Shown: positions 18,919 to 26,112 of the stretch, in pieces
How the letters are laid out: the number at the start of each line of letters is the position of its first letter
Numbering within the stretch: position 1 is the stretch's first letter
Made by a program: the position numbers and the translations under genes
From: Pararobbsia alpina
GTDB lineage: Bacteria; Pseudomonadota; Gammaproteobacteria; Burkholderiales; Burkholderiaceae
Direction of reading: 5' to 3'
Assembly (NCBI RefSeq): GCF_902859895.1
Contig: NZ_CADIKM010000026.1
Coordinates: 1 to 64,000 of the forward strand
Length of the DNA stretch: 64,000 nt
The notes under the pieces: generated by a model
Seen by the model: only the letters and a program-made list of their open reading frames with translations
Told to the model about the DNA's origin: nothing
Database searches by the model: none

Positions 18919-19893
18919 TTAAGCCAACCACTGAAGCGTCAGGATCAAAGGTTCGGCGAGGTCGAATCCACGTAGCTGTTGCAGCCAGCGTGCCGGTATC
19001 CCGGCAAGGCCGAACCGGATTCCCGCAAGACCACCCGCCACGGCGGCGGTTGTATCTGTGTCATTGCCGAAGCTAATCGCCGTTCGAATCACATCCTCGA
19101 ACGAGTCTTCTTCCAATGCCTTGCGTGCTGACCATATGGTGTCGATGACATACCCGGTGCCACGCGGCGTGTCGGTCCTCGAAAACCGTCTCAGCACGTC
19201 CAGTTCAGTCAGCAACGCCCTTCTTTCACGTTCGTTGGACCAATTGCTGTAAATTTCTTCGAGACGTTGGTCGGCCCATACCCACGGATCGGCCCGCGTC
19301 CCCAGGTAAGCCCTCGCCACAAGGCAGTAGTAGCCGCAGGCGACCAGCGAACGCGGATGACAGTGTGTGGGCATCGATTGCAGATGTGCGTCACGGACCA
19401 GTGCGTCATCGGGACCGGTGTGCCACAGGGCAAGCGGCAAGACACGCATCAACGATCCATTGCCGTTATCCCATTCGGACGCACCGCCAGATTCGTGCGG
19501 CGGCACACCATCGCGAAGTTTGCTCAATGCGTCGGCAGTCTGGATACCAACATCGAACACGTCCCCATCGACAGCCATATAACCGTGATCCAGCCATCGA
19601 AGCAGTCTGTCAGCGAAATCGGGTAGCGAGAACCGACCACATTCTATGAGACTTGCAAGCAAACACAGCGCCTGTGCACCATCGTCAGACCATGTACCGA
19701 CAGGCACACCGGCATGAGAACGGCAGAATCTGGCGGGCGGCATCATCTCGATACGGTCGCGCGGCGGGATTTCAGACGGGTCGTGGAACTCGTATGGGAC
19801 GCCCAACGCATCGCCAACAAGAAGCCCCACCAGTCCCGCAATCCGGGCATCAGCACAGCCCCGCAAGCCGACGAAACCTGCCTCGTTTCCCAT
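18919..19893 (-). CDS. ADP-ribosylglycohydrolase family protein
   Basis: This family removes ADP-ribose from proteins or nucleic acids with a binuclear Mg2+ centre. The 324-aa product shows LVGLLVGDALGVPYEFH at the N-terminus (Asp28), GTWSDDGAQALCLLASL for the first metal motif, HCHPRSLVACGYYC, and the C-terminal metal motif SFGNDTDTTAAVAGGLAG. The ATG at 19893 has GAAGGAG upstream; an earlier start at 19950 adds an unlikely tail. It is first in a three-gene reverse-strand run with GIY-YIG and PIN nucleases. Alone the family is housekeeping or immune; this context suggests a defence role. Confidence 0.85.
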   Translation of the reverse strand: MGNEAGFVGLRGCADARIAGLVGLLVGDALGVPYEFHDPSEIPPRDRIEMMPPARFCRSHAGVPVGTWSDDGAQALCLLASLIECGRFSLPDFADRLLRWLDHGYMAVDGDVFDVGIQTADALSKLRDGVPPHESGGASEWDNGNGSLMRVLPLALWHTGPDDALVRDAHLQSMPTHCHPRSLVACGYYCLVARAYLGTRADPWVWADQRLEEIYSNWSNERERRALLTELDVLRRFSRTDTPRGTGYVIDTIWSARKALEEDSFEDVIRTAISFGNDTDTTAAVAGGLAGIRFGLAGIPARWLQQLRGFDLAEPLILTLQWLA

Positions 19894-20095
19894 CGATTCT
19901 CCTTCATCCGACGTAGACGACAGAACCTGTTGACGCGGTTGCACGCCCACAGGAGAGTGAAGAGGTGAAACGGTGTCCAGCGCCTACCGGTTCATGTGAC
20001 CTTTGATCGCGGGTTATCACGCGAATTTGATGGTGGGCGAACAAAATAAACTGCGGCACACCATATGTCTGTCGATGAGTGCGCAACATCGGATT

Positions 20096-20341
20096 TTATC
20101 TAATTCGCAACACCAGAACTACGTGATTGACGGATTTGTCCCCAGTGGTGCATATCAATTCGGTCCGTGACCGATGAGCCAGTAGTTTGTACTTCTCGAA
20201 TGAATAAGCAACCAACTGGTCACGAACCAAGATTGGTAACAGATCGGAAACGAGTAGAGAACAACTTGGTCCTTGTTCATTCGACCGGTCCATGAATTCG
20301 ACGGTACGCAGTGACGGCGATTCACTTGGGCATTTGCGCAA
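20096..20341 (-). CDS. small hypothetical ORF
   Basis: An 81-codon frame with an alternative internal start at 20293. It has no recognisable domain and no clear Shine-Dalgarno. It lies in the gene-poor stretch 19894-20919 upstream of the ADP-ribosylglycohydrolase gene. Listed only because it is the longest unexplained frame there; it may be spurious. Confidence 0.2.
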   Translation of the reverse strand: MRKCPSESPSLRTVEFMDRSNEQGPSCSLLVSDLLPILVRDQLVAYSFEKYKLLAHRSRTELICTTGDKSVNHVVLVLRIR

Positions 20342-20394
20342 CTTGTCGGCGTACCGATGAACGAAGTCTAGATATGTGCAAGGCGAAACGGAAT

Positions 20395-20532
20395 CATCGT
20401 GCTGGGCCGTGGAAAACGCGTGAGTCTGTCGAAGTGGCGACGCAGGAATGGGTGGCCCGGTTCAACCATCCGCTCGGCTATATCACGCCCGGAGAAGGCG
20501 GTGATGGCGCAAATGATTGCTATCGCAATAGT
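20395..20532 (+). pseudogene. IS3-family transposase OrfB C-terminal remnant
   Basis: The + strand encodes HRAGPWKTRESVEVATQEWV, then ARFNH and PLGYITPGEG. This corresponds to the end of IS3-type transposases (usually a WKTRESVE-like run, FNHHRLLEPIGYIPPAEAE), with a deletion after FNH and diverged ends. Only about 45 codons survive and no terminal repeats were found. It shows past IS activity in the island. Confidence 0.65.
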
Positions 20533-20618
20533 TCGCGATCTAGGGGTCGTTGCGGTTCTAGGCCCAAGGCGTATCCTCGCGAAGCACACGTCCTTTTGTG
20601 CCGCATTGACTTTAAGGT

Positions 20619-20659
20619 CCGCCCTACACTTCACCCCGGAGTTGGGGCGGCTTTTTTTT
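20619..20659 (+). terminator. intrinsic terminator
   Basis: CCGCCC (20619-20624) pairs with GGGCGG (20645-20650), and eight T residues follow (20652-20659). This is a strong rightward terminator, yet no complete gene ends just upstream; it follows the IS3 remnant by about 90 bp. It may belong to a lost gene or to a short untranslated transcript. Confidence 0.7.
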
Positions 20660-20919
20660 CGTCTGGATCCTCATACCCTGCTGGAACGGCAACTAGTACG
20701 CGTGGAACTGCTGCATTCAGGACACCAGCGACTTCGCACCACTCTGCACGGCGACGCCGTTCTGCAAGCTATTTCGCGGGCTCACTGAGTGCACTCCTTA
20801 CCCTGCGAGAGACTGCGGATCTAACGGGTCCGACAGCAGTGTTACAGGTAGTCATCGCGGCAATTGAAGGAAGGCAAGCGGTCAGCGACTGCGGACCGGA
20901 CCTATCGATGGAGGCTGCA

Positions 20920-21084
20920 ATGGTCGAATCGTGGATGTGGATGTGGATAGTGATCGGTACGCTCGCCCTGATAATCGCGGCGACTGTCGTGGTCGGCCCC
21001 TATCGTCGCAAACGTCATCGTGCGCAACTACTCACGAACCTAGACCACCACGACTGGTGCCGCTGGACCCGGTCCCGACGGTGA
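20920..21084 (+). CDS. small single-span membrane protein
   Basis: The 54-codon ORF begins MVESWMWMWIVIGTLALI and continues with a hydrophobic span, then a basic tail (GPYRRKRHRAQ), predicting one membrane helix with an inside C-terminus. GGAGG lies at 20910-20914, five bases before the ATG, which supports real translation. The frame is open further upstream but that part looks non-coding. The function is unknown. Confidence 0.5.
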   Translation: MVESWMWMWIVIGTLALIIAATVVVGPYRRKRHRAQLLTNLDHHDWCRWTRSRR

Positions 21085-21154
21085 CAGTTCGCAGCAGATG
21101 AAGCGGCGAGGTGGAGTTAGCATCACCCGCTTCCTGCTTCCTATCTCCCCCGCC

Positions 21155-21595
21155 TCAGCGCATCAAGCAGTCCATCGTGATAGGTGGCGTCTCAATGTCA
21201 TCCGGCACTTCTTCGCCGTACTTTGAGGCTACCCGGGCACGCATCGCGGCGATCAGCGCCGTCGGACCATATTGGCGGCATGGCGAATCATGCGGAGGTT
21301 CTCCCCGGCCATCGAATCGCTCGAAAGCAAGCCACTCAACGTCTGGAAACGGTTCTAGTTGGATTCGCTCGCGCTCGATAATCGGATGGCTCTGCCTCGG
21401 GTCGGTTGAAGGACTCCACTCCCTGCCGCCCGCGCATGCAATGCACAACGTTCCCGCGTTGTTTCTGAAAAGAACGGCCCGTCCATTGCCTACCGCAGCC
21501 CTGGCTATTGTCGCCGGGTCCGTGACTAACTCATGTCCCTCGGCCTTCGCAACCCAGAAGTCGAGAACAGCGCCCGACAGGTCAGCGACCTTCAT
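21155..21595 (-). CDS. DUF2591/NinX-like phage-associated protein
   Basis: The 146-aa product starts MKVADLSGAVLDFWVAKAEG, the characteristic opening of the DUF2591 family found in phages and prophages (NinX-like). It is followed by FDGRGEPPHDSPCRQYGPT and LIAAMRARVASKYGEEV. The ATG at 21595 has GGAGG nine bases upstream. Family function is not established. It sits beside the broken PIN copy with no operon partner on its strand. Confidence 0.7.
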   Translation of the reverse strand: MKVADLSGAVLDFWVAKAEGHELVTDPATIARAAVGNGRAVLFRNNAGTLCIACAGGREWSPSTDPRQSHPIIERERIQLEPFPDVEWLAFERFDGRGEPPHDSPCRQYGPTALIAAMRARVASKYGEEVPDDIETPPITMDCLMR

Positions 21596-21689
21596 CAGCT
21601 TTTTCCTCCGCAAACACATCCTATAGCGCCTTGATCGCATCCGCGTATAGGCGGTCTTTCCAGCTGCGACCGGTGTAGCCGGGCATTGG

Positions 21690-22100
21690 CTTTTCGGTAG
21701 AGCGCACGATCTGCCGCCCGAAGCTTGACCGCATCACTCGCTTCGATGATCGTTGATGAAGACAAAGATCGCCGCAATTTGCGACAGTGCGCCCTCGGCG
21801 GCACCACCTAAGATGGGGATGCGGTGATCTAGGTCGGACAGGTAGTCCAATATCCGATCCTTCTGCCGCTTATCGCCATCAGCCTTGCGAATGGCGCTCT
21901 TCACCTGATCGAAGTGTGCCGAGGCTCTTCGCACTTGATTTGGGGACCCGGTCACGGTTTTTATTTGGAATTCATCGACAATGATACGCGGTACCAGCAG
22001 CGTCAACTGGCCGTCCGAAAGCAGACTCTCTAATAGGTCCAGCCACGGTTCTGCTTCGCATCTGCCGCAAGGTCTAGCCAACACTGGTGTCGATACTCGG
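21690..22100 (-). pseudogene. decayed second copy of the PIN gene
   Basis: This segment is a diverged duplicate of the 5' 40 percent of the PIN gene at 17315-18367. Both encode AIRK-DGDKRQKDR, LDYLSDLDHRIPILGGAAEG and STIIEASDAVKLRAADRALY. Here the frame breaks at least twice, for example near the run corresponding to the ISS strand around 21760. The 3' part is absent and the match ends abruptly at about 21690. It cannot make a complete PIN protein. Confidence 0.8.
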
Positions 22101-22134
22101 CGCCCCTGCATCTGTAGCAAGAGCGCCTGATTTA

Positions 22135-22218
22135 TCAACCGTACATAAACAGTGCCCAAAGAATCGACAAGGCACTCAGGGAACTATAGGCGAGTGCAAT
22201 GAGACCGCGTTGATCCAT
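22135..22218 (-). CDS. 27-residue hydrophobic peptide ORF
   Basis: ATG 22218 to TGA 22135 encodes MDQRGLIALAYSS followed by a hydrophobic run ending ALFMYG, one membrane span in length. AGGA lies close upstream (four-base spacing). Such peptides occur as type I toxin-like or membrane micropeptides, but nothing else supports function. It could equally be the displaced membrane tail of the truncated zinc-ribbon gene 159 bp upstream. Confidence 0.25.
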   Translation of the reverse strand: MDQRGLIALAYSSLSALSILWALFMYG

Positions 22219-22376
22219 AGCTTCCTGTTATTCCCCCTAGTTACCTCGCCGTGCGTGTCGTGGACTAAAGCCATGTGTAACCCCTTGGTTGCATTGTTTT
22301 GCGGTACATCGGTATGGGTCGTTGTCGTCAACTGCGTACAGTATGACCGACACCGCGAATCGCGGCGTGGCTTACT

Positions 22377-22685
22377 TCACGCCGGGTTCAGTAACGGCTT
22401 TACTCCGAAGACGCCTCCTGAGCGAATCTGCATCTCCGATTGGTACGCTTGCTTGACATAAAACCAAACCTTCGAAGAGGCTGCCCGTTCAGGTTGCCCG
22501 AGAGACCGCCAGTTCGACGTTTGTAAGTCGCTACTGAAAATCGGGGTGAATACGAAACTGAGACTGGTGACGGTCAATGGGTTCCAGATCGGAGTTTGAT
22601 TATGCGCGGCGGCTAGCGGAGCCCCACATTTCGTGCAGAATTTGCTTTGGGCACCGTTATCGGTGCCGCACTGCGTGCATTCCAT
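22377..22685 (-). CDS. truncated zinc-ribbon membrane-type protein
   Basis: The 102-aa frame starts MECTQCGTDNGAQSKFCTKC, a four-cysteine zinc ribbon. It continues into NWRSLGQPERAASSKVWFYV, which resembles proteins where this segment leads into membrane helices. Here the sequence turns hydrophilic and stops within 25 residues, so the membrane part is missing and the gene looks disrupted by rearrangement at about 22440. Function unknown. Confidence 0.5.
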   Translation of the reverse strand: MECTQCGTDNGAQSKFCTKCGAPLAAAHNQTPIWNPLTVTSLSFVFTPIFSSDLQTSNWRSLGQPERAASSKVWFYVKQAYQSEMQIRSGGVFGVKPLLNPA

Positions 22686-22950
22686 ATCGTCTCCCGTATT
22701 GGCTTTTTTTGGTCCTGTTAACGAACCTTTGATTTTTTGCGGTCGCGTCGTCAGAGCAATGATCGGTACACGACCACCTCTTTGTTATCTCCGTAGGTCT
22801 TTGCAGTATCGGGAAGCGGCCAAATTCTCACCAGCATTATTTTAGGAAGCAAGTGATTTGCTGGCTACCCATCAGGTGGATCGTCAGGGTATGCCTGCAT
22901 GAGCTACCACATTGAGCACCGACACGTAGATCAATAGGATTGACCGGATG

Positions 22951-22992
22951 TGATCCATCGCCTAATATTGATCCATTGATTCAATTGATCCA
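22951..22992 (+). repeat. three TGATCCA repeats upstream of a serine recombinase
   Basis: TGATCCA occurs at 22951, 22969 and 22986, spaced 18 and 17 bp, immediately before the recombinase start at 23003. Regular spacing next to a resolvase gene suggests operator or res subsites bound by its product. The rest of 22686-22950 holds no recognisable gene. Confidence 0.5.
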
Positions 22993-23002
22993 CAAGGCCA
23001 AC

Positions 23003-23605
23003 ATGCGAAAACTCTATTACGGGCGAATCTCCACCACGGATGGTCAATCGGCGGCAAGTCAGCATGAAGACGCAAAGCAGCACGGTGTGAATGTGAAAGA
23101 CGTGTTCATAGACGAAGGTATCAGCGGTTATCACGTTGCGCCCGGAGATCGCGAACAGTGGCGAAAGGTCGAGCATGACTTGCGGCATGGCGGCGTGTTG
23201 ATCGTTCGGTGGCTGGATCGGATCAGCCGCCGCTATGACGAACTGCACCGGACCATGCGACGACTCATAGACATGGGCGTTCGTGTCGAGTGCACGCTCA
23301 ACGGTATGGTCTTCGACGGCAATGCGACGGACCCGATTGCGAAGGCGACGCGGGACGCTGTGCTTGCGTTCATGGCGGCACAAGGTGAAGCAGACTATAA
23401 AAACCGAGCGGAAATGCAGCGGCGTGGCGTTGCTATCGCCAAGGCTACGGGCAAGTACACCGGACGCGAACGGTCGCACGACTACGGCGCTATCCGGGCA
23501 TGGCGGGCCGAACATGGCGCGAGCATCAGGCAGACTGCGGAACAGTTCGGCGTCGGCACTGCCACGGTCAAACGGGCTTGTGCGGAGCGTGCGTCAATAG
23601 CCTGA
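23003..23605 (+). CDS. serine recombinase (resolvase/invertase)
   Basis: The 200-aa protein has the catalytic core KLYYGRISTTDGQSAASQHED with nucleophile Ser10, FIDEGISGYH, the conserved Arg segment LIVRWLDRISRRYDELHRTM, and a long helix near EADYKNRAEMQRRG. It ends in a helix-turn-helix (SIRQTAEQFGVGTATVKRAC). It is resolvase-sized and not a large serine integrase. The start at 23003 has AAGG upstream. Likely roles are resolving multimers of the excised element or inverting a local segment. Confidence 0.88.
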   Translation: MRKLYYGRISTTDGQSAASQHEDAKQHGVNVKDVFIDEGISGYHVAPGDREQWRKVEHDLRHGGVLIVRWLDRISRRYDELHRTMRRLIDMGVRVECTLNGMVFDGNATDPIAKATRDAVLAFMAAQGEADYKNRAEMQRRGVAIAKATGKYTGRERSHDYGAIRAWRAEHGASIRQTAEQFGVGTATVKRACAERASIA

Positions 23606-23873
23606 TGTGGTCTTTGAACAACTTGGCAGCGGACACATATGGTTCGCAAGGCAGGAGTTCGGTTTCGGTTGCCTAAGGCCATACATCGAACCAGTCCACC
23701 GCACCGATGCAGCAGTTCGCATGGCGCATTCCCTTCCGAACTGTTTGTGGCATAGACGACGAAAGCACATCCACATACCGCAGTGGGGTTGGAGCGGGTC
23801 GTCCCCCAATAGCCGAATTAGAATTGCGTCCGGTATTCTTCCGACATAGCCTTGCTAGGCATGGGGGAATGGC

Positions 23874-24860
23874 ATGACCTATGACGAAAGCCAAGAACTG
23901 ACGCCGCCCGAGGAGTGCACGTGGCCAACGGTACCGAACATCGATAAATTGCGCGACACAGTATTGGAAAGGTCCGAGCGCGAGGAAGAGGAGATCATTA
24001 GCTATTTTGAATGGCAGGCAAACAAGGGGCGCGAAGACGGCGACTTAGTGACGGTACGGCACCTAGAAATGATGAAGACCGAGGTGGTATTCGGCACGAC
24101 GTACTCGGCTTGGGATGTACATGCCAGCGACGGTCGATGGTGGGTTATTACAAGCCCGACAAATCTGTATTCTCGAACCGAATTCCCAAGCCTTGACTAT
24201 CTCTTCTCGTTCCACGTTGGTCTCATGGCCCGGGTCGCATCTCGCGATGCCCGCAAGGCCGGAACACCCAATCAGGATCGATTCGCCGCAGCATGGCGGC
24301 GATGGGAACAAGCGGCTTCCGCTATCGATAACGCGTCCGAGGCTGAGGACTTTCAAGCAGTCGGCATGAAGTGCCGCGAATGCCTGCTGACCTTTGTCGC
24401 AAATGCGCCCGAGTATGTCGATCTGCCTGACAACGCTACGCTACCAAAGCGAGGGAACTTCACAGAGTGGGCGGAACTGATCGCGAACTGGTCGGCACCG
24501 GGGGCGCACTCGAAGGACATACGAGCATATCTGAAGCAGGTATCAGGTTCGGCGTGGGGACTGGTGAACTGGCTTACGCACACGTCCAATGCGGTCACCA
24601 TCGATGCAGAATTGGCAATGGACGCGACGCATCATGTACTTGAAGTGTTCTCTGCTGCCGTCGTGAGAAGAGAATCTGAACGACCGGACCGGTGCCCCCG
24701 GTGTTCGTCCTATCAACTCGACAGCTTCTATGCTCCCGAACTTGAATCGGACCCGCCATACGTCACGCTTTGTCGGCGCCTGCGAATGGGAATCTGGTGT
24801 TCCGCCAGACGCTTCGACGACCCAATGAGGGCACACGGGGCGATCATAGAATATGTATAG
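23874..24860 (+). CDS. unknown protein with C-terminal zinc ribbon, probably frameshifted at its end
   Basis: I do not recognise a named family. The product is 328 aa as read, with an acidic N-terminus, a central segment SRTEFPSLDYLFSFHVGLM, a conserved-looking block MKCRECLL ... LPKRGNFTEWAELIANW, and CPRC at 274-277. The second half of the zinc ribbon is broken: removing one base at 24774-24780 gives C-R-A-C-E-W-E-S-G and a stop at 24828 instead of 24860. As read, the stop overlaps the next ATG by 8 bp; with the repair the genes are 24 bp apart. The pair looks like one operon. Either true decay or an assembly indel. Confidence 0.6.
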   Translation: MTYDESQELTPPEECTWPTVPNIDKLRDTVLERSEREEEEIISYFEWQANKGREDGDLVTVRHLEMMKTEVVFGTTYSAWDVHASDGRWWVITSPTNLYSRTEFPSLDYLFSFHVGLMARVASRDARKAGTPNQDRFAAAWRRWEQAASAIDNASEAEDFQAVGMKCRECLLTFVANAPEYVDLPDNATLPKRGNFTEWAELIANWSAPGAHSKDIRAYLKQVSGSAWGLVNWLTHTSNAVTIDAELAMDATHHVLEVFSAAVVRRESERPDRCPRCSSYQLDSFYAPELESDPPYVTLCRRLRMGIWCSARRFDDPMRAHGAIIEYV

Positions 24861-25602
24861 ATACTTCCTTGATGGCGAGGTTCATCCCGAACGGGCTCAG
24901 ATACCGGATCGCCGCATCTCCGCGCGGTTCACGCATGCCGCATCCGGCGTCGATGCGAAAGCCGATGTTCGAATCCTTCTGAATCAAGTTGCCGTCTGGG
25001 TCGAAACAGAGGTCGAGTGGAATGCACTGGACCTGAGAAACGTCGTCAAGTACTTAGTCCAGTTGGAGATGGACATGGTGGGCTACGTTTTGGGCCACAC
25101 CTACGATGTTGAGATTCGACGGGCAACTTGCTCGGAAATCGGCGTCGATGTCGTCTTCGGTATCGACGTACCGTGCATCAGCGAACTACATCGCGGAGTC
25201 GATCTGGACGCTCGAATCGCCACCATGCGTCCCAAACTTCAAGGCGAATCGGGAGTTTTCATTCATCGTTGCTTGCGGGACCTTATCACGGCGATGAAAG
25301 AACCGGACGACGTTGCGTTTCATTGCTACCGTGCTGTCGAATCGCTGCGACAGCACTGCATCGCCACTCGAATACTGGACCCGAAGGACAAGGCAACGCA
25401 ATGGAAGACCCTGCGCGACATCGCAGGTTGCGACGAATCTGCCACAAGGTCGCTAGAAAAGGCAGCACAGGCACCGCGTCACGGAGAAGCAGAAGTCGTC
25501 CCTGAAGTAGATGCGGTCAAGCTGTTGACGACGGCATGGCTATCGCGGACGGCTACATCCTCAACTGCTGAATCATGTGAGAGTCTGGGGCGCTGGCGGT
25601 GA
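24853..25602 (+). CDS. unknown protein with HEPN-like C-terminal domain, probably frameshifted at its end
   Basis: The 249-aa product has no named N-terminal domain. Its C-terminal helices (AFHCYRAVESLRQHC, QWKTLRDIAG, QAPRHGEAE with an Arg-His pair) resemble HEPN-type domains, many of which are RNases in defence or toxin modules. The last 20 residues are odd: inserting one base near 25540 changes the end to A-W-L-I-A-D-G-Y-I-L-N-C with a stop at 25571, a better hydrophobic helix. It is co-directional and overlapping or near-adjacent with the zinc-ribbon gene. Assignment to HEPN is by eye. Confidence 0.55.
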   Translation: MYRYFLDGEVHPERAQIPDRRISARFTHAASGVDAKADVRILLNQVAVWVETEVEWNALDLRNVVKYLVQLEMDMVGYVLGHTYDVEIRRATCSEIGVDVVFGIDVPCISELHRGVDLDARIATMRPKLQGESGVFIHRCLRDLITAMKEPDDVAFHCYRAVESLRQHCIATRILDPKDKATQWKTLRDIAGCDESATRSLEKAAQAPRHGEAEVVPEVDAVKLLTTAWLSRTATSSTAESCESLGRWR

Positions 25603-25795
25603 ACGTATCGTTCGGCGTGAATTCATTTGTGAGATGCTCGGCTTCGGGGCCACTTTCAGCGAGACAGGCATCGTTTGAGTTTTCGCCGAAAAGTGCTTCG
25701 TACATATGCGAATTTGCGGCATGGAATTTTTTTAGTTTCGCGATTTGTTTTTTTAACACTTTTTCCATGGTTTTGTTTGTGGATACTTGTTTCAT
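25553..25795 (-). CDS. small lysine-rich hypothetical protein
   Basis: The 80-codon ORF starts MKQVSTNKTMEKVLKKQIAK and has a basic, coiled-coil-like first half and an acidic second half. Codons are AT-rich, unlike the host but like phage satellites. It overlaps the 3' end of the HEPN-like gene, by only 19 bp if that gene really stops at 25571. No Shine-Dalgarno is obvious. Function unknown. Confidence 0.4.
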   Translation of the reverse strand: MKQVSTNKTMEKVLKKQIAKLKKFHAANSHMYEALFGENSNDACLAESGPEAEHLTNEFTPNDTFTASAPDSHMIQQLRM

Positions 25796-25995
25796 GGTTT
25801 GATTTCTGGATACTTGTTAGGTTTGTTGCGTCTGTCGTCGCCTACTTCAGGAGAACGGAACGCGATTTGTCACAACTACGCAAAGATTGTAGGTTTCCCA
25901 CGGGAGATGCTATTGAATGCATGGGGCCACCATGTTTCCGAAGGCGCTGCCCTTCCCCTTCACCTGTAACGGCCTCACGCCGGAAAAAAAAGGCC

Positions 25996-26099
25996 CAGTG
26001 CTATCAGTGCTAATTCAACATCATTTTCAAGAATTTTTCTTATTGAATCGATATAGAAAAATTTATAAAAATAGACCTAAATCAGCACTGCCAGCACTG
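25996..26099. repeat. inverted pair of CAGTGCT iterons around an AT-rich core (origin candidate)
   Basis: CAGTGCT occurs at 25996 and 26005 on the + strand, and its complement AGCACTG at 26084 and 26093; both pairs have 9-bp periodicity. The two 16-bp arms are inverted repeats with two mismatches and enclose 72 bp that are strikingly A/T rich. The element lies directly after the primase-helicase stop (26113). P4-type primases recognise iterons at their own origin, so this is the best origin candidate in the island. The rest of 25796-25995 shows no gene. Confidence 0.55.
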
Positions 26100-26112
26100 C
26101 CGGTTCCTGCGA

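Noticed and set aside
20311-21084. Single 257-codon protein
   Set aside because: It is a chance fusion of an IS3 transposase remnant, a terminator region and a small membrane ORF; the terminator at 20619-20659 lies inside it.
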